Shown piece by piece: positions 1-8,839 of a stretch of 64,000 nucleotides of DNA (position 1 is its first letter; each line of letters starts with the position of its first letter). Under the pieces are notes generated by a model. That model had not been told where the DNA came from, ran no database searches, and saw nothing but the letters and a program-made list of their open reading frames with translations. A program made the position numbers and the translations under genes. The DNA comes from Frankia sp. AgB1.9 (GTDB lineage Bacteria > Actinomycetota > Actinomycetes > Frankiales > Frankiaceae), in contig NZ_JADWYX010000002.1 in NCBI RefSeq assembly GCF_016786355.1, forward strand, positions 1 to 64,000, read 5' to 3'.

Positions 1-1538
1 GTGAAGCCGAGGTCTTTGTTGAGGCCGTGGCGGACGTTGTCGCCGTCGAGGAGGTAGGTGTGGTAGCCCTCGTCGTGGAGTTTCTTCTCGACCAAGTTGG
101 CGATCGTCGACTTTCCGGCGCCGGACAGGCCGGTGAACCAGATGACCGCGGGCCGTTGGCCCTTGGCGGCGGCCCTTGCGGTCTTGTTGACCTCGACGGC
201 CTGCCAGTGGATGTTGTGGGAGCGGCGGAGCGCGAAGTGCAGCAGGCCGGCGGCGACGGTGGCGTGGCTGTATTTGTCGATGAGGATGAAGCCGCCGGTG
301 TCGCGGTTGACCGTGTACGGGTCGAACGGGACCGCCCGGTCGAGGGTGAGGTTCGCGACGCCGATCTCGTTGAGTTCCAACGTCTTCGCCGCGGTCTGTT
401 CCAACGTGTTGACGTTGACCTTGTACTTGGGTTGGGCGAGGGTCGCGTTGACGGTACGGGTGCCGAGTTTGAGCAGGTAGGGCCGGCCGGGGAGCATCGG
501 CTCGGCGCCCATCCAGACCAGGTGGCATGCGAACTGGTCGGCGACCTCGGCCGGAGCGCTGGCGGCGGCCAGGATGTCACCCCGGGAGACGTCGATCTCG
601 TCGGCCAACGTGAGGGTGACCGACTGGCCGGCGTAGGCGGCGTCGAGGTCGCCGTCCGCGGTGACGATCCGGGTCACCGTGGACTCCTGGCCCGAGGGCA
701 GGGCCCGGATCGTCTCGCCGGGGCGGATCACCCCGCCGGCGACCTGGCCGGAGAAGCCCCGGAAGTCCAGGTTCGGCCGGTTGACCCACTGGACCGGCAG
801 CCGGAACGGCCCGTCGTTCGCCGTCTCAGCGATCTGTACCGACTCCAGGAAACCGACGAGTGTGGGTCCGGTGTACCAGGGGGTGTGTGGCGAGGGTTCG
901 GTGATGTTGTCGCCGCGCAGCGCCGAGAGCGGGATCGCGGCGATGGCGTCGCCTTCCAGGCCGATCTGGGCGGCGAACGTCCGGTAGTCGGCCTCGATCT
1001 GGTCGAACACCTGCTGGGAGTAGTCGACGAGGTCGAGTTTGTTGATCGCCAGCACGACCTGGCGGATCCCGAGCAGCGACACCAGGTAGCTGTGCCGCCG
1101 GGTCTGGGTCAACACACCTTTGCGGGCGTCGATCAGGATGACCGCGAGGTCGGCGGTGGAGGCGCCGGTGACCATGTTGCGGGTGTACTGCTCATGGCCG
1201 GGGGTGTCGGCGACGATGAACTTCCGTTTCTCGGTGGAGAAGAACCGGTAGGCCACGTCGATCGTGATGCCCTGCTCCCGCTCGGCGGCCAGCCCGTCCA
1301 CCAGCAGCGCGAAATCGAGCTCCCCGCCCTGCGTACCGACCTTCTTCGAGTCCGACTCCAACGCGGCCAACTGGTCGGAGAACACCAACTTCGCGTCGTA
1401 GAGGAGCCGGCCGATCAGCGTCGACTTGCCGTCATCCACCGACCCGCAGGTGATGAACCGCAGCATCGACTTGTCCTCATGCCGGCGCAGATACGCCTCG
1501 ACGTCCGTCGCGAGCAGCTCATCAGTCGCATGCGCCAT
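1..1538 (-). CDS. cysNC: Bifunctional sulfate adenylyltransferase large subunit / adenylylsulfate kinase (CysN-CysC fusion), 3' end cut
   Basis: GTPase subunit of ATP sulfurylase fused to APS kinase; with CysD it makes APS, and the CysC part phosphorylates it to PAPS. The N-terminal GTPase shows G1 [10 protein letters not shown]3 DTPGHEQY and G4 NKLD, followed by the elongation-factor-like beta-barrel domains. The chain then continues in frame into a kinase with P-loop GLSGAGKST and DGDNVRHGL, where the window edge cuts it at about residue 512 (the family is about 610-640 residues). The ATG at 1538 lies 16 nt after the cysD stop, so the two are co-transcribed. The fusion and family are clear; only the last part of the CysC domain is missing. 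Confidence 0.95.
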   Translation of the reverse strand, partial: MAHATDELLATDVEAYLRRHEDKSMLRFITCGSVDDGKSTLIGRLLYDAKLVFSDQLAALESDSKKVGTQGGELDFALLVDGLAAEREQGITIDVAYRFFSTEKRKFIVADTPGHEQYTRNMVTGASTADLAVILIDARKGVLTQTRRHSYLVSLLGIRQVVLAINKLDLVDYSQQVFDQIEADYRTFAAQIGLEGDAIAAIPLSALRGDNITEPSPHTPWYTGPTLVGFLESVQIAETANDGPFRLPVQWVNRPNLDFRGFSGQVAGGVIRPGETIRALPSGQESTVTRIVTADGDLDAAYAGQSVTLTLADEIDVSRGDILAAASAPAEVADQFACHLVWMGAEPMLPGRPYLLKLGTRTVNATLAQPKYKVNVNTLEQTAAKTLELNEIGVANLTLDRAVPFDPYTVNRDTGGFILIDKYSHATVAAGLLHFALRRSHNIHWQAVEVNKTARAAAKGQRPAVIWFTGLSGAGKSTIANLVEKKLHDEGYHTYLLDGDNVRHGLNKDLGF

Positions 1539-1554
1539 CAGCTTCGCACCGCCA

Positions 1555-2493
1555 TCAGAAGTACCCCTCGTGCTTCTTCTTCTCCATCGACCCCGACGAG
1601 TCGTGATCGATCACCCGGCCCTGACGCTCCGACGACGTCGTCAACAACATCTCCTGAACGATCTCCAACAGCGTCGACGCCTCCGACTCGACCGCCCCGG
1701 TCAACGGATAGCAGCCCAACGTCCGGAACCGGATCGACCGCTGCTGCGGGATCTCACCCGGCGCCAGGGGCATCCGCTCGTCATCCACCATGATCAGCGC
1801 GCCGTCGCGTTCCACGACCGGCCGGCGCGCCGCGAAATAGAGTGGGACGATCGGAATGTTCTCCCGGTGGATGTACAGCCAGATATCCAGCTCCGTCCAG
1901 TTCGACAACGGGAACACCCGAATCGACTGCCCCGGGGCTTTGCGGGCGTTGTAGAGCCGCCACAGCTCCGGGCGCTGGTCCTTCGGATCCCAGCGATGCG
2001 CCGCGGAACGGATCGAGAACACCCGCTCCTTCGCCCGCGACTTCTCCTCGTCCCGGCGCGCCCCACCGAACGCCACATCGAAACCGTACTTGTCCAACGC
2101 CTGCTTCAGACCCTCCGTCTTCCAGATATCCGTATGCATCGCCGACCCGTGGTCAAACGGATTGATCCCCCGCTGCACCGCATCCGGATTCCGATGCACC
2201 AACAGATCCAGACCCAGATCAGCGACATGCTGATCCCGGAACGCATACATCGCCTGGAACTTCCAGGTCGTGTCCACATGCAACAACGGGAACGGCGGCT
2301 TCGACGGAAAGAACGCCTTCATCGCCAGATGCAACATCACCGCGCTGTCCTTACCGACCGAGTACAACATCACCGGCCGCTCAGACTCCGCCACAGCCTC
2401 CCGAAAGATCTGGATACTCTCCGCCTCCAGACGCTGCAGATGCGAGAGATGGGGCGTGCCCGGGACGACGGGATTCGACGTGGCAGTGGACAT
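1555..2493 (-). CDS. cysD: Sulfate adenylyltransferase small subunit CysD
   Basis: 312-residue PP-loop subunit of ATP sulfurylase; it condenses ATP and sulfate to APS in complex with CysN. The PP-loop is seen as [19 protein letters not shown] near residue 45, followed by the family signatures [23 protein letters not shown] and [13 protein letters not shown], and it ends with the typical [10 protein letters not shown] tail. Length is normal for CysD (about 300-310). It lies only 41 nt after the alcohol dehydrogenase stop on the same strand, so it may be read through from the sulfotransferase operon upstream, or have its own weak promoter in that short gap. Confidence 0.96.
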   Translation of the reverse strand: MSTATSNPVVPGTPHLSHLQRLEAESIQIFREAVAESERPVMLYSVGKDSAVMLHLAMKAFFPSKPPFPLLHVDTTWKFQAMYAFRDQHVADLGLDLLVHRNPDAVQRGINPFDHGSAMHTDIWKTEGLKQALDKYGFDVAFGGARRDEEKSRAKERVFSIRSAAHRWDPKDQRPELWRLYNARKAPGQSIRVFPLSNWTELDIWLYIHRENIPIVPLYFAARRPVVERDGALIMVDDERMPLAPGEIPQQRSIRFRTLGCYPLTGAVESEASTLLEIVQEMLLTTSSERQGRVIDHDSSGSMEKKKHEGYF

Positions 2494-2534
2494 CAGCCGT
2501 TCCTCTCCTGTCCTCGTCTGTGCTGGCCGGCCGG

Positions 2535-3569
2535 TCAGCTGAGCCGTAGCGCGACCCGCACGGAGTCGCGGCCGGGGGTGGACCGGGTCAGGAGCGCGAA
2601 CGCCTCCTCGAACCTCTCCAGCGGGAACGAGTCCCCGAGCAGCTCGGCGGTCGGGACCTTGCCCGCGTTGATGAGCGCGACGGCGCCCGCGGCGTCGAGA
2701 CCGGCGCCCGGGTGCAGGGTGATGCGCCGGGTCGGGATCCAGTCGCTGTGGAAGCCCTCCAGCGGGCGGTCCTTCATGCCCGCGATGACGACGTGGCCGC
2801 CCTTGTGCACGAGGTCCATGGCCAGGTTGACCGTCACCGGGTTGCCGGCGGCGGCGTCGATGACGACGTCGGCCATCGCTGCGCCGGTGATCTCCCGGAC
2901 CCGTTCGACCGGATCCTCCGCCTCGACGTCGATGACGTGGTCGGCACCGATGCGCAGCGCGCAGTCGAGCCGGAACCGGTCCTTGGCGGTTCCGGTGACG
3001 ATGACGCTGGACGCGCCGGCGGCCTTCGCGGCGACGATCGTGGCCATGCCCATGTGTCCGGGTCCTTCGATGACGACGACGTCGCCGGCGGTGACCGGCT
3101 TGACCCAGGTGACGGCGCAGCTCAGGGGCTCGAAGACGGTGAGCTGGTCGGCGGGGACATCGTCGCGCAGCTTGTAGACCATCGAGCCGGGCACCAGCTC
3201 CAGGTGCTCGGCGAAGCCGCCGTAGAGGCCGGATCCTTCGTCGACGGAGAAGTCGTGGCCGTAGATGCGATGCCCGGCCGGGGTGAAGGCGATGTCCCAG
3301 ACCGCGACCCGGTCACCCTCCACCACCCCCCACTTGTCCGCGGCCTCGGGGGTGATCTTCTCGATGCGACCGACGATCTCGTGGCCGGGGATGGACGGGA
3401 ACGCACCGCCCCAGGAGGTGTGCACGTGGCCGCGGAAGTGGTCGATGTCGCTGTGGCACAGCCCGGTGGCCTCGACGCGCAGGATCGCGCCGCCGGCCTG
3501 TGGGTCGGGCACGGGGAGGTCGCGCAGCTCCCAGGTCTCGTCGCCGTTGAACACGATCGCGCGGCTCAT
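2535..3569 (-). CDS. Zinc-dependent alcohol dehydrogenase (MDR superfamily)
   Basis: 344-residue medium-chain dehydrogenase, expected to interconvert an alcohol and its carbonyl with NAD(P). The GroES-like half carries catalytic-zinc ligands in [13 protein letters not shown] and GHEIVGRI, and a Cys in EPLSCAVTW. The Rossmann half has [17 protein letters not shown]. The four-cysteine structural-zinc lobe of classical ADHs is absent between GHEIVG and the Rossmann domain. The ATG at 3569 overlaps the upstream stop by 4 nt (ATGA), showing translational coupling with the TIM-barrel gene. The reading frame stays open further upstream, but only because of high GC: that stretch runs antiphase to the TIM-barrel gene. 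Substrate unknown; context suggests an alcohol linked to sulfate-ester metabolism. Confidence 0.9.
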   Translation of the reverse strand: MSRAIVFNGDETWELRDLPVPDPQAGGAILRVEATGLCHSDIDHFRGHVHTSWGGAFPSIPGHEIVGRIEKITPEAADKWGVVEGDRVAVWDIAFTPAGHRIYGHDFSVDEGSGLYGGFAEHLELVPGSMVYKLRDDVPADQLTVFEPLSCAVTWVKPVTAGDVVVIEGPGHMGMATIVAAKAAGASSVIVTGTAKDRFRLDCALRIGADHVIDVEAEDPVERVREITGAAMADVVIDAAAGNPVTVNLAMDLVHKGGHVVIAGMKDRPLEGFHSDWIPTRRITLHPGAGLDAAGAVALINAGKVPTAELLGDSFPLERFEEAFALLTRSTPGRDSVRVALRLS

Positions 3570-4372
3570 GGCAGTTCCTTTTCCAGGAAGGCGTTCGCCC
3601 GGTCGACGGCGCGGCGGGTGGCGGGTTCGAGGCCCTCGGCCTCGACCGCCGGGCCGACGAGTTCGAGCTCGAAGGGACCGGTGTAGCCGGTGTCGAGGAC
3701 GGCGCGCAGGAAGGTGTCGACGGGCATGTCGCCGTCGCCGGGGACGACCCGGGTTCCGGCGGGCAACCAGCCTCGGTCGTGGGCGAGGACGTCGCACAGC
3801 TGCGCGGCGGCGAGGCGGTCGCCGACGTGGCGCACCGCGGCGGCGAGGTCGGGTTCGCGCCAGCAGTTCCCGAGGTCGACGATTAGGTCGAGGCCGGTCC
3901 GGTCGGCGACCTCGACGGCGTCGCGCAGCGTGTGGACGAACGACCGGTCGGTGCGCTGGGTGGGCTCGATCGCCACCCGGACACCACGCGTCGCCGCGTG
4001 GGCCAGGCAGGGAGCGACCGCGTCCGCCAGGGCCTGGGTGAGCTCGTCGAACGAACGGCCGGGCGCGGTGCCGGGGGTGAGATAGACGCAGCCGCCGACG
4101 ACCGCCGCGAGGTCGATGGACCGGCGGATCTCGTCGCGGGTCGCGTCCCACGTCGCGGGGGCGGCCAGCTCGAACTGGTTCGTGATCACGGTGGTGAGCC
4201 GCAGCGACCGGGCGGTCAGCGCGCTGACGGCCTGCTCGCGCCCGTAGGCCGCGAGCTTGTTGTCGAGCACACCGACGTGGCCGAGATCGAGGGAGTCCCA
4301 CAGCACGAGCTCGTCGGCGAACGGCCAGGGGTAGGTGCACATCTCGCTGACGGACAGCCGGGGGTGTGCCAT
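3566..4372 (-). CDS. Sugar phosphate isomerase/epimerase-like TIM-barrel protein
   Basis: 268 residues, xylose-isomerase-like TIM barrel (AP-endonuclease 2 superfamily). Acidic residues that would bind a divalent metal are visible in VAIEPTQRTD, LIVDLGNCWRE and the C-terminal FELELVGP strand. The family covers sugar epimerases, isomerases and inosose dehydratases, so the exact reaction cannot be given. The ATG at 4372 shares one base with the stop of the sulfatase-like gene (TGATG), and its stop overlaps the alcohol dehydrogenase start, so it is an internal gene of a tightly coupled operon. This start is preferred over extensions upstream because they would run through the coding frame of the preceding gene. 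Confidence 0.85.
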   Translation of the reverse strand: MAHPRLSVSEMCTYPWPFADELVLWDSLDLGHVGVLDNKLAAYGREQAVSALTARSLRLTTVITNQFELAAPATWDATRDEIRRSIDLAAVVGGCVYLTPGTAPGRSFDELTQALADAVAPCLAHAATRGVRVAIEPTQRTDRSFVHTLRDAVEVADRTGLDLIVDLGNCWREPDLAAAVRHVGDRLAAAQLCDVLAHDRGWLPAGTRVVPGDGDMPVDTFLRAVLDTGYTGPFELELVGPAVEAEGLEPATRRAVDRANAFLEKELP

Positions 4373-5604
4373 CACAGCTTCTCCTGGGTGTCGCGGATCT
4401 CGGCTTCCAGCCAGCGGACCTCGCTGAAGTTCTCCCGGCCGCCGCGGGCCAGCAGGAGTTCGTGGGCGTCGAGCCTCACGCGCAGGGCGTTCGGGTCGTC
4501 GGGCGCCTGCGAGAGGACGATCTCGGTGAAGTGCAGGGCCTCCAGCGGACGTCCGGCCGCGAGGTGCGCTTCGGCGCGGGCGAGCAGCGGGGCGGTTCCC
4601 CCGGCGAGGTCGATGAGCTCGTCCCAGATCGCCGAGGGCGGCACGTTGTAGAGCTCGGTGGTCGACTCGTAGCGGAACCAGCCGGTGTGCTCCTCCCAGA
4701 TCGCCCGCACGATCCAGGGGACCTTGCCGTGGCCCTGCGGGATGTTCAGCTCGGGGGGCAGCGAGACCTGGCCCATCAGCGTCCACAGGTCGACGCCGGC
4801 GTTCATGCCCTCGATCGTCTGGTCGCGCAGCGACGCGGTCGCGTCCCGCATCTGAGTGAGCCGCCGGCGGATCTCCGCGCCGCCGCGGATCGGCTCGCCG
4901 TGCCCGGTGATCAGCACCTCCGGGCCGAGCGCCATCACCCGGTCGACGGTGTGGAGGTAGGAGATGGCGCTGCGGATCTTGTCACCGCGAACCGTGTACA
5001 GGTTCGGGACGTGCCCGAACAGCGGGCCGAACAGGTTTCCGGTGAAAAGGACGCGCTCGTCGGGGAGCCAGACGACCAGCGAGTCGGTCGTCTCCCCGCC
5101 CGGCGTCGAGTACAGCTCGAAACGGCGGCCACCGAGGGTGAAGGTGTGGCTGTCGAGGAACGTCGTCGTGACGACGGGCTCCGGTGGCTGGTAGGAGCGG
5201 TCCACGTTCGTGATGTCCCTGCTCCACAGCTTCCCGGTGCGCCGGGCGTAGAACGGCTGCAGGTTGTGGAAGTATTCGCGGACGTCGGCGTGGTTCGCGT
5301 GCGCGATGGTCTCGATGTCCGGGGTGGTCAGCTGGGACCAGCCGCCGACGTGGTCCGGGTGCCCCTGCGTGAAGACGATGACCCGGACCGGATGGTCGCT
5401 GACCTCGGCGAACCGGCTCCTGATCTGCTCGGCCTCGAAGTACATCCCGGTGTTGATCAGCAGGTCGCCGTCCGGGGTGGTGACCAGGTAGCTGTTGGAG
5501 ATGCCCTTCGACGCGTAGATGCCGTCCCCGAGCGGTACAGCCGGCTGCTCGCCTTCGCCTTCCTTGACGATCAGGGCGTTGAGTGGCTGCTGCTGTGCAC
5601 TCAC
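4372..5604 (-). CDS. Metallo-beta-lactamase-fold hydrolase, alkylsulfatase-like
   Basis: 410 residues with an N-terminal metallo-beta-lactamase fold and a C-terminal part resembling the alkyl/aryl-sulfatase dimerisation domain (around WEEHTGWFRYESTTELY) plus a helical tail. These enzymes hydrolyse sulfate esters with a dinuclear zinc site. The first metal motif, normally HxHxDH, reads TQGHPDHVGG at residues 79-88, so the first histidine is Gln80; the later STPGGETTDS, LFTGNLFG and ITGHGEP segments look intact. It overlaps the sulfotransferase gene by 4 nt, pairing a sulfate-adding with a possible sulfate-removing enzyme. It could instead be a different esterase of the same fold. Confidence 0.82.
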   Translation of the reverse strand: MSAQQQPLNALIVKEGEGEQPAVPLGDGIYASKGISNSYLVTTPDGDLLINTGMYFEAEQIRSRFAEVSDHPVRVIVFTQGHPDHVGGWSQLTTPDIETIAHANHADVREYFHNLQPFYARRTGKLWSRDITNVDRSYQPPEPVVTTTFLDSHTFTLGGRRFELYSTPGGETTDSLVVWLPDERVLFTGNLFGPLFGHVPNLYTVRGDKIRSAISYLHTVDRVMALGPEVLITGHGEPIRGGAEIRRRLTQMRDATASLRDQTIEGMNAGVDLWTLMGQVSLPPELNIPQGHGKVPWIVRAIWEEHTGWFRYESTTELYNVPPSAIWDELIDLAGGTAPLLARAEAHLAAGRPLEALHFTEIVLSQAPDDPNALRVRLDAHELLLARGGRENFSEVRWLEAEIRDTQEKL

Positions 5605-6872
5605 CTGGCGCGCTCCTTTGCCACCTCGGGGCTGAGCTGGACGGTGTCGGTGTAGAAGGCGAACCGCTCGCGCAGCTCGCCCGCGTCTAGGCCGAAGTCG
5701 CCTTCCAGGTCGTAGACGACCCGGCCGCGCTTGCCACGCGGGTGGGAGGCCAGGTAGTGCTCGATGTCCGCGCGGGTCTCGGCCGTCACCGTGAGGCCGG
5801 CCCGTTCCAGCACGCCGGCGGCCGCCTGGACGTCATTGCCGACGATCTCGTCGAACCGCAGCTCGACGAGCTGCTCGGCCGGAACCAGATCCCGGTCGCG
5901 CAGATAGCTGCGCAGCATCCGTTCGAGCCGGTCCACCCAGTAGGCGACGTGCGCGTCGACGTCGAAGTGCTTCTGGCTCGCCTTCAGCGCGAGGCCGCGC
6001 ATCGTCAGCAGGGACTGGATCGTGGCGACCGGGTCACGGTGGATCATCACCACGGTCGCGTCCGGGTAGGTCGCCAGCAGCGGGCCCAGCTGCTCGCTGT
6101 GCTGGTTGGACTTCAGCATCCAGCGCTGGTCACTGGGGAACTGCCAGGCGACTGCCCGCAGGACGTCCTTCATGTAGCGGTAGTGCGGGGTCTGGTCGTG
6201 GCTGAGGTAGTGGTCCCGGAAGTGGGGCACGTTCGCCATCCACTCCCACTGGTAGCTGGCGAACTCCGGCACCTGCAGCTCGTTCTCACCACAGGCGTGG
6301 TCGGGCGAGTGCTCGTGCATCGCCGCGAAGATCTCGTTGCTGGCGAGCCTCTGCCACCGGGCATCTGAGCGTGCCCAGCGCGGGTCCGCCCCGGCCGGCC
6401 GCGGTAGCTCGCCCACGCTCGGGGCTGGCTGGGCGGCCAGGTAGACCGGAAGGTGGCGCAGCCGGCGGTCGGCGGCGAGCAGGTTCTCCAGGTGGGTGCT
6501 GCCCGACCGCGGCAGCGCGATCACGTTGATCGGCCGCTCGATCGGCGCGTCGAGGCAGGCGGGGTTGTCGTCCCAGTAACGCTGGATGAGCAGTCGGTTC
6601 GCCGCGGCCGTGATGCACCGCTCGACGAAGGCCGCCTTGTGCGTCCGCCAGACGTTGTCGTCCGCCTCCACCTCGGCCAACAGCAGGCCGAGCCGCTGGG
6701 TGAACTCCAGCGAGCCGAAATCATCGAGGCCGGTCTGGCGGGTGGCACCTTCGAGGACCGCGTCGATGCTCATGTCCAGCAGGCGGGTCTCGTCGGCTTC
6801 GAGAGCGGCCCGTTCGGCGGGGTCGCGGGTGTCGTCACGCATGCCCTCGACGCGCAGCACCTTTACGGCCAT
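5601..6872 (-). CDS. PAPS-dependent sulfotransferase family protein
   Basis: 423 residues. The PAPS 5'-phosphosulfate loop reads ALPRSGSTHLENLL at about residues 119-132, and the 3'-phosphate region reads IHRDPVATIQSLLTMRG; both fit the bacterial Sulfotransfer family. Such enzymes move sulfate from PAPS to a hydroxyl group. The start is ambiguous. The ATG at 6872 overlaps the SDR by 10 nt and has no clear Shine-Dalgarno, while a second ATG ten codons on (6842) has GAGG four bases before it. PAPS could come from the cysD-cysNC pair at the end of this gene string. Acceptor unknown; a small alcohol or lipid is an inference. Confidence 0.88.
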   Translation of the reverse strand: MAVKVLRVEGMRDDTRDPAERAALEADETRLLDMSIDAVLEGATRQTGLDDFGSLEFTQRLGLLLAEVEADDNVWRTHKAAFVERCITAAANRLLIQRYWDDNPACLDAPIERPINVIALPRSGSTHLENLLAADRRLRHLPVYLAAQPAPSVGELPRPAGADPRWARSDARWQRLASNEIFAAMHEHSPDHACGENELQVPEFASYQWEWMANVPHFRDHYLSHDQTPHYRYMKDVLRAVAWQFPSDQRWMLKSNQHSEQLGPLLATYPDATVVMIHRDPVATIQSLLTMRGLALKASQKHFDVDAHVAYWVDRLERMLRSYLRDRDLVPAEQLVELRFDEIVGNDVQAAAGVLERAGLTVTAETRADIEHYLASHPRGKRGRVVYDLEGDFGLDAGELRERFAFYTDTVQLSPEVAKERAR

Positions 6873-7669
6873 GGCGGCAGCTCCGTGATGTCGGTCTTGC
6901 CGGCGTTCGCCATCCAGCCGCCGTCGACCACGACCAGGTCGCCGGTGTGGAACCGCGAGGCGCCGCTCATGAAATAGACGCCGATGCCGGCGAGCTCGTC
7001 CGACTCCGCCATCCGTCCCAGCGGGCTGAACCGGCGGATGCGCTGGCCCAGCGGGGTGTCGTCCGAGACCTGGACGGTGTCGCTCACCGTGTAGCCGGGG
7101 CAGACCACGTTGCAGCGGATGCCATAGCGACCCGCCTCCACCGCGATCCCCCGCGACATCGCGGCCATCGCGCCCTTCGCCGCGTTGTAGTGCTCCATGC
7201 CCGGGCTACCGGTCAACGCGGACAGGCTCGCGCAGAACAGCAGTGACCCGCCTGAGTCGCCAGCGTCGTACTGGCGCTTCATCTGACGGGCGCCCTCCCG
7301 GACCGCGTAGAACGCCCCGTGCTGGTTGACGGCGAGCAGGCCGTGCCAGGCCTCGCTCGTCATCTCCACGAAGCTGCGCTCGCGGCGCATCAGCCCGGCG
7401 TTGGCGATGACCCCGTCAACCCGGCCCAGCTCCTCGACGACCTCGTTCATCGCCTCGACGACGCGGACCTCGTCGGAGACGTCGACCTCCTGAGCCAGGA
7501 CCCGGTGACCGAGACCGGCGAGCTCCTTGGCCGCCTCCGCGTTCTTCTCGGCCCGCCGGCCCCAGACGACGACGTCTCCGCCCGCCTGGGCGACCCCCCG
7601 CGCGAAGGCGAGACCGATCCCGGCGTTCCCACCACTGACCACGACCACCCGGCCGGTTAAGTCGAACAT
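6863..7669 (-). CDS. Short-chain dehydrogenase/reductase (SDR)
   Basis: 268 residues, classical SDR. The cofactor loop is SGGNAGIG, NAG appears in VIANAGLMRR, and the catalytic Ser and YxxxK sit in CASLSALTG and HYNAAKGAM. It is the first gene of the sulfotransferase operon. Its ATG is only 7 nt from a 12-bp palindrome, and a plausible promoter places transcription start within a few bases of the ATG, suggesting a leaderless or near-leaderless message. The stop TAA overlaps the sulfotransferase start. Likely oxidises an alcohol or reduces a ketone in the same pathway. Confidence 0.9.
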   Translation of the reverse strand: MFDLTGRVVVVSGGNAGIGLAFARGVAQAGGDVVVWGRRAEKNAEAAKELAGLGHRVLAQEVDVSDEVRVVEAMNEVVEELGRVDGVIANAGLMRRERSFVEMTSEAWHGLLAVNQHGAFYAVREGARQMKRQYDAGDSGGSLLFCASLSALTGSPGMEHYNAAKGAMAAMSRGIAVEAGRYGIRCNVVCPGYTVSDTVQVSDDTPLGQRIRRFSPLGRMAESDELAGIGVYFMSGASRFHTGDLVVVDGGWMANAGKTDITELPPWP

Positions 7670-7754
7670 AGGACATTGCTATAGCAAAATATGTATTGCC
7701 GTCAAGCGGCCAGATTGGCCAGGGTCCGCCCGAAGGTCGGCTACCGTTGGCTAC
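7670..7754. promoter_or_regulatory. Divergent promoter with 12-bp palindromic operator
   Basis: Between the SDR (minus) and IclR (plus) genes lies the perfect palindrome TTGCTATAGCAA at 7676-7687. On the minus strand TTGACG (7705-7700), 16 bases, then TATAGC (7683-7678) makes a plausible -35/-10 pair, with the palindrome covering the -10. This is an AT-rich island in otherwise GC-rich DNA. The arrangement suits IclR repression of the operon; the binding protein is inferred. Confidence 0.55.
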
Positions 7755-8687
7755 ATGGCTCGGCCCGCGCCCGCATCCGCCCGAGCGACGGACATCGTGT
7801 CGTTCCTGACCGCGCACCCGTCGCGGGGCTTCACGATCAGCGAGCTCGTCACGCACCTCGGCATGAACATCGCCTCGGCGCACGCGACACTGGCCGTGCT
7901 GTGCGACAGCGGGTTCCTGGTCCGCGACCCGGTCCACCGCACCTACGTCCTCGGCCCCGCGCTGGCGGTCACCGGGTTCGCGACGCTGGAGCAGCACCCG
8001 GCGATCGGCGCGGCGATCGAGCAGGCCGAGGTGCTCGGCGACGAGCTCGGCACGGAGATCGGCGTGATGGCCGCCGCCGGCCGGGACGTCATCTTCCTCG
8101 CCCGCCGCGGCCCGGTGGCACGGGCGCAGGTCCTCGGCTACCCGGGAGACCGGACGCCGATGCTGGCCCCGATCGGCGCGGTGTTCCTGGCCTGGGCCGA
8201 GGACGAGGCGGTCGGCGGCTGGCTGGAGCGGGCCACGCTCACCCCGGCGCTCCGCGAGCTCTACCGGCACGTTCTCGGGGAGATCCGCGACCGGGGCTTC
8301 AGCGTGCCGCTGGCCTCGATCGCCGCACCCGCGGTCATCGAAGCCGTGGCCAAGCTCCGCGACGAGCCCACCGACGCCGACGCCGAGCACCACCTCACGG
8401 AGGTGCTCGCCAGGACCGACGAGATGCTGCTGTCCTTCGACGGTCTTGACGACACTGACAAGATTGTCGTCAAGACCGTCGCCGCGCCGGTCTTCGACCC
8501 GATCGGCCGGGTGCTGCTGTCGCTGAGCATCACCGGGCCGGATCACGCGATCCCGGTCGAGGACGTCATCGAGCTGGGCCGACGGCTCGTCCAGTCCGCG
8601 ACCATCGCCACCCGGCAGGCCCGGGGCAGGATTCCTGGCCGGGACCTGCCCCCGACCGGAACGACGAGTGCGGGCCGGCGGCGCTGA
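7755..8687 (+). CDS. IclR-family transcriptional regulator
   Basis: 310 residues. A winged helix at about residues 5-65 (FTISELVTHLGMNIASAHATLAVLCDSGFL) is followed by an IclR-type effector domain. It is divergent from the sulfotransferase operon, 85 bp away, and most likely controls it through the palindrome at 7676-7687. The ATG at 7755 is chosen because the DNA-binding domain begins immediately after it; the frame remains open upstream, but that would cross the promoter and the opposite gene. The C-terminal domain coding region contains a perfect 17-bp inverted repeat. Confidence 0.88.
   Translation: MARPAPASARATDIVSFLTAHPSRGFTISELVTHLGMNIASAHATLAVLCDSGFLVRDPVHRTYVLGPALAVTGFATLEQHPAIGAAIEQAEVLGDELGTEIGVMAAAGRDVIFLARRGPVARAQVLGYPGDRTPMLAPIGAVFLAWAEDEAVGGWLERATLTPALRELYRHVLGEIRDRGFSVPLASIAAPAVIEAVAKLRDEPTDADAEHHLTEVLARTDEMLLSFDGLDDTDKIVVKTVAAPVFDPIGRVLLSLSITGPDHAIPVEDVIELGRRLVQSATIATRQARGRIPGRDLPPTGTTSAGRRR
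8438..8481. repeat. Perfect 17-bp inverted repeat inside the IclR gene
   Basis: Arms 8438-8454 and 8465-8481 match in all 17 positions around a 10-base loop (8455-8464). The left arm reads CGACGGTCTTGACGACA. It lies in the region coding for GLDDTDKIVVKTVAA. The RNA would form a strong hairpin; no function is evident. Confidence 0.85.
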
Positions 8688-8757
8688 TCCTCGCGCGATT
8701 CGGCGGTTGGTGGATCTGCCAGCGCGGGCGCCTCGCGCTCGGCAGGCGCTGGACGGC

Positions 8758-8800
8758 GAATGGCCGACACGGAGGGTGTTCTCCCCCGCGTCGGCCGTTC
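8758..8800. terminator. Hairpin between convergent genes, likely bidirectional terminator
   Basis: Arms 8758-8775 and 8783-8800 pair at 15 of 18 positions around a 7-base loop, between the stops of the IclR gene (plus) and the first lipoprotein gene (minus). There is no clear U-tract, as is common in actinobacteria. Confidence 0.6.
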
Positions 8801-8839
8801 ACGTCCTGATGCGGCCGTAGGCGCGCTACCGCCGGTCGG

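Noticed and set aside
27-1793. Long open frame on the plus strand opposite cysNC and cysD
   Set aside because: It is antisense to two well-supported genes, has no family resemblance and shows the low-complexity Gly/Arg/Val composition typical of high-GC shadow frames.
2535-4340. Fusion of the alcohol dehydrogenase to a long N-terminal extension
   Set aside because: The extension is Arg/Pro-rich shadow sequence over the TIM-barrel gene; the ATG at 3569 with a 4-nt coupling overlap gives a normal family length.
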